From an uncultured Halieaceae bacterium (lineage in GTDB: Bacteria; Pseudomonadota; Gammaproteobacteria; Pseudomonadales; Halieaceae): 64,000 nucleotides of DNA. Below the pieces are notes generated by a model. The model saw nothing but the letters and a program-made list of their open reading frames with translations, was not told the DNA's origin and searched no databases. The stretch is taken from assembly GCA_913031575.1 (NCBI GenBank), contig CAJWEV010000002.1:48866-112865 (forward strand), given 5' to 3'. The position numbers were made by a program, and so were the translations under genes. Of this stretch, positions 37,139 through 46,377 are shown in pieces (positions within the stretch are counted from its first letter, which is position 1; each line of letters begins with the position of its first letter).

Positions 37139-37140
37139 GT

Positions 37141-38718
37141 TCATTCCCACTCGATCGTCGCCGGCGGCTTCCCCGAAATATCGTAAGCAACGCGCGAGAT
37201 CCCCGAAATCTCATTGATGATGCGATTGGAGACCGTCTCCAAGAGTTCGTAAGGCAAGTGTGCCCACTTCGCGGTCATAAAGTCGATGGTTTGCACGGCG
37301 CGCAGCGCAATCACATACTCATAACGCCGACCATCTCCCACTACGCCTACCGACTTAACTGGGAGGAAAACGGCAAATGCCTGGCTCGTTTTATCGTACC
37401 AACCCGTCTTCCTAAGCTCAGTAATAAAAATATCATCGGCACGACGAAGCAGCTCAGCGTATTCGTGCTTCACTTCGCCCAAAATACGCACACCTAGACC
37501 AGGTCCAGGAAACGGATGGCGAAAGACCATAGACTCTGGCAATCCAAGCTCTAAACCTATCTGACGTACCTCATCTTTGAAGAGTTCACGCAGTGGCTCT
37601 ACCAACTTAAGTATCATGTCTTTCGGCAGACCTCCCACATTGTGGTGCGACTTGATCACGTGCGCCTTACCTGTTTTGGAGCCGGCAGACTCAATCACGT
37701 CGGGGTAGATGGTGCCCTGCGCCAGCCATTTGACTTCGGTCAGCTCGGCAGCCTCCTCGTCGAAGACGTCGATAAACGTGTTCCCAATAATCTTTCGCTT
37801 TGCCTCAGGTTCAGACACGCCAGCTAGTCGCGATAGGAATCGCTCCTGTGCGTCGGCGCGAATAACCTTTACACCCATATTGGAGGTAAACATTTCCATG
37901 ACCTGATCGCCCTCGTTTAGGCGCAATAAGCCATTATCAACGAAGACACAGGTCAGCTGATCACCGATAGCCTTATGGAGCAGTGCTGCAACTACGGAAG
38001 AATCGACGCCTCCTGACAGGCCCAGAAGCACTTTGTCCGAACCCACCTTCGCTCGGACTGTCTGGATCGCGTCTTCAACAATATTGGCGGGGGTCCATAA
38101 CGCCTCACACCGGCAGATATCGATGACAAACCGCGTCATGATCTCTTTACCCAATGAGGTATGTGTCACCTCAGGGTGAAATTGGATACCAAACCAGGGC
38201 CTCTCAACGTGAGCCATAGCGGCAATAGGACAACTCTCGGTTTCTGCCGAGCGAAGAAATCCGTCGGGGAGTTGAGTCACTTTGTCTCCGTGGCTCATCC
38301 AAACATCGAGTATCCCTTGACCATGCTCGTCAGTTCGATCGGCTAGACCTGAAAAAAGTCGATCCTCTGTCACGCTTTGAATTTCGGCATAGCCAAATTC
38401 AGATGTATCTGAGCCCTCCACCGCACCACCCATTTGGACGGCCATGGTCTGCATCCCGTAGCAAATACCCAAGACAGGAAGGTCGAGTTCAAAAATGACA
38501 TCGGCGGCACGAGGTGAATTCTGCTCGGTAACCGACTCAGGACCGCCGGAGAGGATAATGCCCGAAGCCTCAAAGGCACGTATGTCGGCCTCAGTGACAT
38601 CCCAGGCATAGATCTCACAGTAAACGCCAATTTCTCGCACGCGGCGCGCTATGAGCTGTGTATATTGGGAGCCAAAATCGAGAATAAGAATGCGATGCCG
38701 ATGGATATCCTGGCTCAT
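37141..38718 (-). CDS. guaA: GMP synthase (glutamine-hydrolysing)
   Basis: Last step of GMP synthesis: aminates XMP using ATP and glutamine. It has 525 aa, the normal size. The glutaminase domain has the catalytic Cys in [10 protein letters not shown] and the His in QFHPEVTHT; the ATP pyrophosphatase P-loop is [15 protein letters not shown]; the C-terminal dimerisation domain ends in [18 protein letters not shown] site precedes the ATG. It follows guaB after about 45 bases, forming the usual guaBA operon. Confidence 0.97.
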   Translation of the reverse strand: MSQDIHRHRILILDFGSQYTQLIARRVREIGVYCEIYAWDVTEADIRAFEASGIILSGGPESVTEQNSPRAADVIFELDLPVLGICYGMQTMAVQMGGAVEGSDTSEFGYAEIQSVTEDRLFSGLADRTDEHGQGILDVWMSHGDKVTQLPDGFLRSAETESCPIAAMAHVERPWFGIQFHPEVTHTSLGKEIMTRFVIDICRCEALWTPANIVEDAIQTVRAKVGSDKVLLGLSGGVDSSVVAALLHKAIGDQLTCVFVDNGLLRLNEGDQVMEMFTSNMGVKVIRADAQERFLSRLAGVSEPEAKRKIIGNTFIDVFDEEAAELTEVKWLAQGTIYPDVIESAGSKTGKAHVIKSHHNVGGLPKDMILKLVEPLRELFKDEVRQIGLELGLPESMVFRHPFPGPGLGVRILGEVKHEYAELLRRADDIFITELRKTGWYDKTSQAFAVFLPVKSVGVVGDGRRYEYVIALRAVQTIDFMTAKWAHLPYELLETVSNRIINEISGISRVAYDISGKPPATIEWE

Positions 38719-38762
38719 CGTGTCCTCACGGTTGAATTATATGGACTGACTCGCAGCGCGAA

Positions 38763-40232
38763 TCAGCGAACCGGGTAATTGGGTGCTTCTTTGGTAATTG
38801 AGACATCGTGCACATGCGATTCTGACATGCCCGCAGATGTCACTCTCACAAATTGCGGCTTAGTCCGCATTTCTGGAATGCTCACACATCCGGCATAACC
38901 CATTGACGAACGTACGCCACCCATTAGCTGATGGATAATCGCTGAAACAGGCCCTTTGTAGGGAACACGTCCCTCGATACCCTCGGGCACCAACTTCTCA
39001 GAACCAGCACTAGAGTCCTGGAAGTAACGATCCGACGAGCCTTGCTTTTGCGCCATAGCGCCAATCGAACCCATGCCACGATAGGATTTATAGGTCCGCC
39101 CCTGAAACAGTTCCACCTCGCCTGGCGCCTCTTCGGTGCCCGCAAACATGCCACCCAGCATGACCGAGTGGGCACCAGCTACCAGCGCTTTAGAAATGTC
39201 CCCTGAGAAACGAATGCCACCATCGGCAATCAAGGGTATGTCCGCGCTTGCCAGCGCATCCGCCACATTCGACACGGCGCTGATTTGCGGCACACCCATG
39301 CCGGTGACAATTCGCGTGGTGCAAATTGAGCCAGGACCAATACCCACTTTGACACCGTCAGCACCAGCATCAGCCAGCGCGAGCGCCGCGTCCCCAGTCG
39401 CAATATTGCCACCAATCACATCGACAGTCGGGTAGTTATCTTTTATCCAACGAACACGGCTCAGAACATTCATAGAATGGCCGTGAGCCGTGTCGACCAC
39501 CAGCACATCAGCCCCAGCTGTCACTAAAGCATCCACACGCTCATCAGTGTCAGCACTAGTGCCCACGGATGCACCTACTCGCAACTGTCCGTACTGGTCT
39601 TTACAAGCGTCAGGAAACGACTCTGCCTTGTCGAAATCCTTGACTGTGATCAGGCCCTTCAACATCCCAGCGCCATCTACCACTAGAATTTTTTCGATAC
39701 GGTGTTGATGCAAGAGCCGCTGCACTTCATCCGAACTGGCACCCTCTGTCACCGTTACAAGCTGATTTCTGGGCGTCATAATCGCCGAAATCGACTGCGA
39801 AGTATCCGTTTCGAATCGTAGATCTCGTCGGGTAACAATACCTGCAAGGTCACCGTTTTTCATGACGGGAACACCCGAGATACCGTTCGCTCTTGTCAAT
39901 TCAATGAGCTCTGCAATTGTGGCCGTGTGATCGATGGTAATTGGATCTTTCACAACGCCACTCTCGAACTTTTTAACGCGTCGGACCTGCTCGGCCTGCT
40001 CTTGTACCGTGAGATTCTTGTGAACGATACCAATACCGCCCTCCTGAGCGAGTGCGATGGCAAGGCCCGCTTCTGTCACAGTGTCCATGGCCGCTGAAAC
40101 CAGTGGCAAGTTTAGAGCGATGTTCCGACTCAGTTTTGTGACGAGCGAAACGTCCTTCGCAGTTACATCGGAGTAACCCGGGAGAAGGAGTACGTCGTCA
40201 AACGTGAGCGCTTCTTCAGCGATACGTAACAT
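38763..40232 (-). CDS. guaB: inosine-5'-monophosphate dehydrogenase
   Basis: Rate-limiting step of GMP synthesis, IMP to XMP with NAD. 489 aa starting at ATG 40232 behind an AAGAGG site. It has a TIM barrel interrupted by two CBS domains (about residues 95-205, with [19 protein letters not shown]). The catalytic Cys is in [16 protein letters not shown], and the flap holds [10 protein letters not shown]. First gene of guaBA, divergent from xseA by about 90 bases, the order seen in Escherichia and Pseudomonas. Confidence 0.97.
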   Translation of the reverse strand: MLRIAEEALTFDDVLLLPGYSDVTAKDVSLVTKLSRNIALNLPLVSAAMDTVTEAGLAIALAQEGGIGIVHKNLTVQEQAEQVRRVKKFESGVVKDPITIDHTATIAELIELTRANGISGVPVMKNGDLAGIVTRRDLRFETDTSQSISAIMTPRNQLVTVTEGASSDEVQRLLHQHRIEKILVVDGAGMLKGLITVKDFDKAESFPDACKDQYGQLRVGASVGTSADTDERVDALVTAGADVLVVDTAHGHSMNVLSRVRWIKDNYPTVDVIGGNIATGDAALALADAGADGVKVGIGPGSICTTRIVTGMGVPQISAVSNVADALASADIPLIADGGIRFSGDISKALVAGAHSVMLGGMFAGTEEAPGEVELFQGRTYKSYRGMGSIGAMAQKQGSSDRYFQDSSAGSEKLVPEGIEGRVPYKGPVSAIIHQLMGGVRSSMGYAGCVSIPEMRTKPQFVRVTSAGMSESHVHDVSITKEAPNYPVR

Positions 40233-40321
40233 CAATACCTCTTAGCAGTCGCATTTAGTAAACCCTATATTGTACGCTTAAGGCTTATCCTGAACAATCG
40301 CGCCGAGCTCGAAAAACACGC

Positions 40322-41671
40322 ATGCCTCTGCCCAAACCAACCCCTGTCAGCGTCAGTGAACTGAATCGAAAAGCGAAGTCACTTTTAGAGAATCACCTCG
40401 GCGAAGTCTGCGTCGAAGCCGAGATTGGTGATTTGTCAAAACCCAATTCGGGACACTGGTACTTTTCACTGAAAGATGGACGCTCTCAACTGAGATGCGC
40501 GATGTTCAGACGTGCCAATCAATCGGTGAAATTTCAACCTAAAGTGGGCGACTCCGTCATCGTGCGCGGTCTGTTATCCATTTACGAAGCCCGCGGCGAT
40601 TATCAACTCATAGTCGATCAAATGGAGGTGTCGGGTGACGGGGCGCTTCAACGCCAACTAGAGGCCCTTAAGCAAAAATTGCAGGCCGAGGGGCTATTCG
40701 ACTCTTCCCGCAAACTACCCGTACCGGAACACTGTGAGCGAATCGGCGTTATAACCTCACCAACGGGCGCTGCCATCGAGGATATCATCAGCGTACTTAA
40801 CCGCCGCTCGCCCTCCAGCCATATCGCGTTATTTCCCGTGCAAGTTCAAGGATCACTTGCAGTGCAGCAGATTGCGGACGCGATTGATCAGGCCAACGCG
40901 CTGGTAAGGACACAACAACGTGTAGTCGATATCTTAATCGTTGGCCGAGGCGGTGGATCGCTCGAAGATCTTTGGTGTTTTAATGAAGAAATCGTAGCTC
41001 GAGCGATCGCAAGGTCGAGCATACCCATCGTTTCCGCGGTGGGGCATGAAATCGATTTCACCTTGTCGGATTTGGTAGCGGATGTAAGAGCCGCAACCCC
41101 CTCGCACGCAGCTGAACTGGTAACGCGCGACAGCCTAGAATGGTTACAGCTTATCGATAGTCATACCGCTCGAATGAAACTACTGACTAAGCAAAAACTG
41201 AACGAGCGCTGCGCCACTTTGGCAAACCTGCAAGCACGGCTCACTCACCCACAACAACGCTTAACGTTAATTCAGGAGCGACTGAGTCGTTCAAAAGAGC
41301 GTGCGACCTTGCTGATCAAGCAACACCTAACGAGGGACAAGCAACGGGTTAATCAGGCCCTCCTGTCACTCTTTGCAGCCTCACCGCAGATGATTATCAA
41401 ACAACGCAAGGAGGCGGTCAGTACAATGATTGAACGCCTCCCATCCCAAATAGAGAAAGTGATTCGACGGGACTCTCAGCGCGTTGTTCACCTCAAAACA
41501 TTACTAACAAGCCTCAGCCCTCTGGCAACGCTCGAGCGTGGCTACGCCATTGTCAGCAACGAACAGGGTCAAGTGGTAAACAACAGCAGTGCAGCAAATG
41601 TAGGAGATACGTTATCCGTGCGCCTACATCGCGGTGAACTAACAACCGTCGTATCGGAAACTCAGGAATAA
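40322..41671 (+). CDS. xseA: exodeoxyribonuclease VII large subunit
   Basis: Large subunit of the bidirectional single-strand exonuclease, used in mismatch repair and recombination. 449 aa. The N-terminal OB fold reads VEAEIGDLSKPNSGHWYFSL; the catalytic domain holds GVITSPTGAAIEDII and VGRGGGSLEDLWCFNEE, and a long coiled-coil region covers about 270-390. No xseB gene lies next to it in the window. It diverges from guaB as in other gammaproteobacteria. Confidence 0.96.
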   Translation: MPLPKPTPVSVSELNRKAKSLLENHLGEVCVEAEIGDLSKPNSGHWYFSLKDGRSQLRCAMFRRANQSVKFQPKVGDSVIVRGLLSIYEARGDYQLIVDQMEVSGDGALQRQLEALKQKLQAEGLFDSSRKLPVPEHCERIGVITSPTGAAIEDIISVLNRRSPSSHIALFPVQVQGSLAVQQIADAIDQANALVRTQQRVVDILIVGRGGGSLEDLWCFNEEIVARAIARSSIPIVSAVGHEIDFTLSDLVADVRAATPSHAAELVTRDSLEWLQLIDSHTARMKLLTKQKLNERCATLANLQARLTHPQQRLTLIQERLSRSKERATLLIKQHLTRDKQRVNQALLSLFAASPQMIIKQRKEAVSTMIERLPSQIEKVIRRDSQRVVHLKTLLTSLSPLATLERGYAIVSNEQGQVVNNSSAANVGDTLSVRLHRGELTTVVSETQE

Positions 41672-41696
41672 AACCTAAAGTGTCGCAACGGCCTGC

Positions 41697-42344
41697 TTAG
41701 TACTTTGCAGGCAACCGAGTATTGATGACGATATGGCGTCCCTCAAAACGGATGTACTCACCGATTGTGAGATCTTTCAGTATTCGAGCGACCATCTCGC
41801 GTGACGCACCGACTCGATCAGCAATGTCCTGCTGAGTCAGCTTCTCCGGCACAAACAATGTCCCGTCGCCACGCTCGTGGGATAGATCCATCAAAACGTT
41901 TGCTACCCGTCCGTAGACGTCCTGCAGGGCAAGGTTCTTAACATCGGTAGTCAGCTTGCGGACTCGGGCCGCAAGATTGCCGAGCAACTGCTGTGTGATG
42001 CCGGGATTTTCTGAAAGTACGTTTGAGAAGTCCGCTTTTTTAACAATCCGAAACTGACACGGCTCTACTGTTCTTACCGACGCTGATCGTGCAGAATCGT
42101 CTAGCAGAGCAAGCTCACCAAAGTAATCGCCGACACCCAAAGAATTCATGATGAATTCTTTGCCATTCTTATCGCTGCAATAGACTTTCACTCGGCCCGA
42201 CTCAATGACGTACAGCGCGTCAGCGGGTTCATTCTCTTGAATGACCACCGTATTCTTGGGGTAATTTTCGGACGAGCTCGAATCCTCGAGCGCTGCCAAC
42301 TCTTCTCTACTCAGGCCGTGGAATATTTCGACTTGGTCTAGCAT
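41697..42344 (-). CDS. Crp/Fnr-family transcription regulator with cNMP-binding cassette
   Basis: A 215-residue regulator. The phosphate-binding cassette of cNMP proteins is intact: FGELALLDDSARSASVRT, with Gly-Glu-Leu and the Arg-Ser that hold the cyclic phosphate. Where E. coli Crp has Thr127-Ser128 on the C helix, touching adenine, this protein aligns as Leu-Thr (in RVRKLTTDVKNLA). The recognition helix ASREMVARILKDL keeps the Arg-Glu and Arg that read TGTGA in Crp. It lacks the Fnr Cys cluster. It diverges from the cyclase operon, with about 130 bases between, suggesting it answers the product of that cyclase. Confidence 0.88.
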   Translation of the reverse strand: MLDQVEIFHGLSREELAALEDSSSSENYPKNTVVIQENEPADALYVIESGRVKVYCSDKNGKEFIMNSLGVGDYFGELALLDDSARSASVRTVEPCQFRIVKKADFSNVLSENPGITQQLLGNLAARVRKLTTDVKNLALQDVYGRVANVLMDLSHERGDGTLFVPEKLTQQDIADRVGASREMVARILKDLTIGEYIRFEGRHIVINTRLPAKY

Positions 42345-42357
42345 GACAACTTACTCT

Positions 42358-42374
42358 TTGTGCAATATTTACAA
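42358..42374. promoter_or_regulatory. imperfect dyad upstream of the Crp-like gene
   Basis: TTGTG-CAATATT-TACAA has matching outer arms (TTGT / ACAA) and lies 14 bases before the regulator's ATG. It is a weak candidate for autoregulation by the Crp-like protein and would also lie in the promoter region of the cyclase operon. Confidence 0.3.
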
Positions 42375-42473
42375 TTCTAACTGAAGCTTTCGCTCTCGCC
42401 TATCCCCACTAGTGCAAAGTCTTAAGCGCGATATACTTTACCTCGAAGAAACTCACGAATTGGCTCAATATAA

Positions 42474-43907
42474 GTGTCGGAAACTGACTTAAAACACGCA
42501 TCCAGGCTCGGAATAAAGCTGATTCCGCAATTGGGCGAGATCAAAAAGCAGAGCAATGCCGAGCTGACCGATGATCTCTCTGCTCTCTCAGTCGCCATCG
42601 AGCGACTAAATGCCATGGTGTCACGTGGCGAATCTAACCGGCATGACGTGCTCAATGCAGTTGCGGCAGTAAAGGGTTATTCCGAAATGCTGCTGGACTC
42701 GGATGACGCGGTCATGGGAGCGATACGCCCAGCGATCAAAGAGATGACCGATGAGTTGACAGCGAGCACGGGGGCGCCGAAAACGCCCGAAAGTTTGACT
42801 CAGGCGACCCGTTCGTTGGACACCTTTGAAGGTTGCACCATTCTCGTGGTCGATGACTTGCCCGAGAATCTTGATCTCATGTCGCGCCTGCTTGGGAAAA
42901 TGCAGTGTGGGGTGATAACCGCCAAGTCAGGTCGTGAGGCTTTAAATCGATTGAAAGATACCGAGATCGATATTGTGCTACTCGACCTTGTCATGCCAGA
43001 TATCGATGGCCGAGCTGTCTTGGCGCAGATCAAAGCCGACGAGCACTTACGCGTACTCCCGGTCATCATGATTTCAGGTCGTCAGGATATGGAACAAATT
43101 ATTGACTGTATTCAGGTTGGTGCCGACGATTATCTGCTAAAACCGGTGAATTCAGTGCTGCTCAATGCGCGCATAAAATCAGGCATCGAACGAAAGCGCT
43201 GGCACGACAAAGAAGAGCTGTACCGTGAGCAGCTTGAGAAGCGAGAGCAGTTCATCCGACAGACTTTTGGCCGCTATATTTCAGATGCGATCGTTGAAGA
43301 AATTCTGGAAAAACCCGAGGGTCTTCAGCTCGGTGGTGACCTGCGGAATGTAACGTTGATGATGAGCGATATCCGAAGTTTCACAACACTGGTTGAACAC
43401 CTGCCACCCGAGCAAGTTGTTGCGTTATTGAATCGCTACCTTGGCAAGATGACCGACATCATCCTGCGCCATGGCGGCACTATTGACGAATTTTTGGGTG
43501 ATGCCGTACTGGCTGCCTTTGGCGCGCCCACAGAATGTGAACAACACGCGACACAAGCCCTTACCTGTGCCATCGAAATGCAAGCGGCCATGGCGGAGGT
43601 CAACGCAGAAAACAGGGCTGATGGACTCCCCGAAGTGGAAATGGCCATTGCGCTTAATACCGGATGGGTCGTCGCGGGCAACATTGGCTCGGAGCGCCGA
43701 TCCAAATATGGTTTTGTAGGGCATCAGGTCAACGTGACATCGCGAATAGAAGATGACGCGCGTCCAAATGAAATATTGGTCTCCGAGCAGACATTATTGT
43801 CTTCTGATCAGAGCCAATTCATCGTAGGCGATGGCAGGGCCATTCATGCCAAGGGTATGGCTGGCACCTTGACTGTCTATCCCATTGAAGGTGCAGTGGA
43901 TGGGTAG
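42474..43907 (+). CDS. H-box / REC / class III nucleotidyl cyclase, probable guanylate cyclase
   Basis: A 477-residue cytoplasmic protein in three parts. Residues 35-100 look like a kinase dimerisation domain with an H-box (ESNRHDVLNAVAAVKGYSEM, His57) but no ATPase domain. Residues 120-240 are a receiver with Asp171 (VLLDLVMPD) and Lys223. Residues 285-477 are a class III cyclase: Asp299 (MSDIRSFT) and Asp343 bind metal, Asn420 and Arg424 are present. The base-selecting places hold Glu339 (TIDEFLGDAVLA) and Gly413 (KYGFVG), where adenylate cyclases have Lys and Asp/Thr; this favours GTP. It starts with GTG 42474 without a clear ribosome binding site. Confidence 0.82.
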   Translation: MSETDLKHASRLGIKLIPQLGEIKKQSNAELTDDLSALSVAIERLNAMVSRGESNRHDVLNAVAAVKGYSEMLLDSDDAVMGAIRPAIKEMTDELTASTGAPKTPESLTQATRSLDTFEGCTILVVDDLPENLDLMSRLLGKMQCGVITAKSGREALNRLKDTEIDIVLLDLVMPDIDGRAVLAQIKADEHLRVLPVIMISGRQDMEQIIDCIQVGADDYLLKPVNSVLLNARIKSGIERKRWHDKEELYREQLEKREQFIRQTFGRYISDAIVEEILEKPEGLQLGGDLRNVTLMMSDIRSFTTLVEHLPPEQVVALLNRYLGKMTDIILRHGGTIDEFLGDAVLAAFGAPTECEQHATQALTCAIEMQAAMAEVNAENRADGLPEVEMAIALNTGWVVAGNIGSERRSKYGFVGHQVNVTSRIEDDARPNEILVSEQTLLSSDQSQFIVGDGRAIHAKGMAGTLTVYPIEGAVDG

Positions 43908-44280
43908 CTCCGCTGTCTTACTGGTGGAAGACAACGATATCAATCGCGATATGCTGACGCGACGATTAACGCGAGCAGGCCTGACGGTGATAACTGCCAC
44001 TGATGGCGTCTCTTCACTGGAAATGATGCGTGAGCATAAGCCAGGTGTTGTGCTCATGGATATGACACTACCTATCCTTGACGGCTGGGGAGCCACGCAA
44101 CAGGCAAAACAAGATCCTGATATTGCAGAGATACCTATCATTGCGCTGACGGCACATGCAATGGCGGCGGATAAAGAGCGCGCCATGGAGGCCGGCTGCA
44201 GTGAATACGAAACTAAACCCATCGATTTTCCTGCCCTGCTGGCAAAGATCTATCAGTTCTTAGAGGGCGGCGACGCATGA
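43900..44280 (+). CDS. single-domain response regulator (CheY/DivK-like)
   Basis: A 126-residue receiver without an output domain. The acidic pocket is in VLLVEDND, the phosphorylated Asp in VVLMDMTLPILDGWG, and the Thr and Lys in ALTAHAM and ETKPIDF. The ATG at 43900 overlaps the cyclase stop by eight bases, and its own stop overlaps the kinase ATG as ATGA, so the three genes are translationally coupled. It likely carries phosphate between the kinase and a partner, possibly His57 of the cyclase protein. Confidence 0.88.
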   Translation: MGSSAVLLVEDNDINRDMLTRRLTRAGLTVITATDGVSSLEMMREHKPGVVLMDMTLPILDGWGATQQAKQDPDIAEIPIIALTAHAMAADKERAMEAGCSEYETKPIDFPALLAKIYQFLEGGDA

Positions 44281-45791
44281 TCACTGCGCGCCTCGGGCTC
44301 CGAGCCAGACTCTACCTTGCTTCAGCTTCAGTGTTGATGCTGTTCGCATTCAACGTCGCTACTCACCTCTGGGGCAGCTATGCGAGAAGCGAGAGTGTTA
44401 TGGCGTATCGTATTGCGACAGAGGCAACAGGTCTGGTTCGGGGGATTCAGCAGGGTCTCGCGACGGAGCACCAACGCGTTCAGGTTCTGGCAGCCCTCCG
44501 GGAGACCAATGCCCCTATTCGAGCGACGCAGCGGGATCAGGCGAATGCTGAACTCACCTCGATTTCTGACCAGCTTCGTGCCTTAGGTGGTCTTAATGAC
44601 ATACAAACTGAAACAGCGTTCCGTGATTTTTACAAAGCGGCATCCGACTTGCTTAACGAGTGGGTTCAGTTTTATCGCAATTACAACAACTCGGCCATAC
44701 CCACCCGCCTAACGGTGGATGCCTACGACACAGCTATCGATAGCTTGAGCACGTTGGCCGATCAGCAAAATGCGGTGGCGTTGGAACGGTCTACGGTGAT
44801 TGACAACACCATTCAGCTAACAGATCGCATCACCATCATTGCCTTCGTCAGTTCGATCACCATCACCTTGGTCCTAATATTGACACTGATTCGGACAACG
44901 AACGCCTCGCTTTTTAGATTGCGCGTAGGTGTAGAGCGTTTTGGGGCGGGCGATTTAACCCACAGAATTGACGAAAATCGTGATGCGGGAGAGATTGCCA
45001 ACCTCGCTCAAACATTCAATGAGATGTCAGCCTCGCTGCAGACCGCCATGTCAGACCTCAACGAGGCTCGCGCGGATGCAGAGGCGGCAAACGAGGCAAA
45101 GAGTATGTTCCTCGCCAACGTCTCGCATGAATTAAGAACACCACTGAACGCCATCATTGGCTATTCCGAAATGCTGCAAGACGAGCTGGGAGACGGTGAA
45201 ACGGTCGATCGCGATCAATTCCATCACGACCTCACGACTATTATTTTCTCGGGCCGACAGTTATTGGCGCTAATCAATGACATCTTAGATCTTTCGAAAA
45301 TCGAGACGGGCAAGATGTCTGTCAGTGTTGAGCCCTTCAATGCTGCAGGATTGGTCGTTCAGGTCTGTGATGCGCTGTCGCCTCTGCTCGCACAAAACAA
45401 TAACAGACTCGAACTCGATATTAGTGGTGCGCAGCATTCGGATATCGAGAGCGATCCTGCAAAAGTTCAGCAGATACTCACCAATCTCTTTTCAAACGCC
45501 TGCAAATTCACGAAAAATGGAGTCATCACGGTGACCGCAGATATCCGCGATGACCACTTGCATCTCAGTGTGGCAGACAGCGGTATCGGTATGACCGAGG
45601 AGCAGCAAGCGAAAGTCTTCCAAGCCTTTGTGCAAGCTGACAGCAAAACCAGTGTTAACTACGGTGGCACAGGACTGGGCTTGGCTATCGTCAGCAACTT
45701 TTGCGACATGCTGGGCGGGTCGGTAAAACTCTCCTCCACACCCGATGAAGGATCTCGGTTCGACGTTAGTCTTCCAATTGCCCTAATGTAA
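44277..45791 (+). CDS. membrane sensor histidine kinase
   Basis: A 504-residue kinase. TM1 (about 13-30) and TM2 (about 182-202, IIAFVSSITITLVLILTLI) enclose a 150-residue periplasmic helical sensor domain. A HAMP domain (about 205-258), then the H-box FLANVSHELRTPLNAIIGYS with the phosphorylated His, and the ATPase domain with NLFSNACKFT (N box), VADSGIGMT (G1) and GGTGLGLAIV (G2) follow. It is the last gene of the operon with the cyclase and REC genes. Signal unknown. Its 3' end overlaps the convergent lipoprotein gene by 26 bases. Confidence 0.92.
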   Translation: MITARLGLRARLYLASASVLMLFAFNVATHLWGSYARSESVMAYRIATEATGLVRGIQQGLATEHQRVQVLAALRETNAPIRATQRDQANAELTSISDQLRALGGLNDIQTETAFRDFYKAASDLLNEWVQFYRNYNNSAIPTRLTVDAYDTAIDSLSTLADQQNAVALERSTVIDNTIQLTDRITIIAFVSSITITLVLILTLIRTTNASLFRLRVGVERFGAGDLTHRIDENRDAGEIANLAQTFNEMSASLQTAMSDLNEARADAEAANEAKSMFLANVSHELRTPLNAIIGYSEMLQDELGDGETVDRDQFHHDLTTIIFSGRQLLALINDILDLSKIETGKMSVSVEPFNAAGLVVQVCDALSPLLAQNNNRLELDISGAQHSDIESDPAKVQQILTNLFSNACKFTKNGVITVTADIRDDHLHLSVADSGIGMTEEQQAKVFQAFVQADSKTSVNYGGTGLGLAIVSNFCDMLGGSVKLSSTPDEGSRFDVSLPIALM

Positions 45792-46335
45792 GCTCGCGAA
45801 GACGTTTCAGAACAGCCTCCCGCTTCATCAGATCACTCGCTAACTTCGAGTTTTTCTCGCCCATCTCAGACACGCTGTCCTCAAGCTGAGTCAGTACGGC
45901 AAGCGCCAAAGACATGATTTCAGCACGATCATCAAGTGCTTGCGACGAATTATCATCGTTGCGGTATGCGCGTAGAACAGCGATGAAGGCCAGCCCAATT
46001 TTGGCTTCTGGTTGCGCATTGCCTGATTCAGCACCTGCATGACGCTCAAAATAGCTAAGAGCTTGAGCATAGTCCCGAGCAGCTAACGCCCTCACGCCAC
46101 GATCGAAGTCAGTTTCCTCCGGTTCGGCCACCATTTGGGAACAATCGCAACTTGCATCGACCATTGACCTCGGGATATTGAGCTCTGGCAAGGTTTCACT
46201 AAATACCACGGGGATCGTCTCAACGGTTGCAGACGCGTCTTCTTCCGCGACAGGAGCGGTCTGACAACCGACCAGCAAGACACTTATCATCAGTGCCACC
46301 GAAGTCAGCCATCGCTTTTGAATGAATTTTTTCAT
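45766..46335 (-). CDS. putative lipoprotein with a TPR-like helical region
   Basis: A 189-residue protein with a lipoprotein signal ending in SVLLVGC (lipobox Cys at about residue 24). A spacer rich in acidic residues and Pro follows, then a helical stretch (about 75-120, DFDRGVRALAARDYAQALSY) that resembles one TPR pair, and a final coiled-coil-like region to about 185. I do not recognise a specific family. It converges on the sensor kinase gene with a 26-base overlap and lies 42 bases downstream of lysS on the same strand. Confidence 0.7.
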   Translation of the reverse strand: MKKFIQKRWLTSVALMISVLLVGCQTAPVAEEDASATVETIPVVFSETLPELNIPRSMVDASCDCSQMVAEPEETDFDRGVRALAARDYAQALSYFERHAGAESGNAQPEAKIGLAFIAVLRAYRNDDNSSQALDDRAEIMSLALAVLTQLEDSVSEMGEKNSKLASDLMKREAVLKRLRELTLGQLED

Positions 46336-46377
46336 GGCTGGAGAATAGCAGTCTTTTAGCGTTACGTAGTGACTAAT

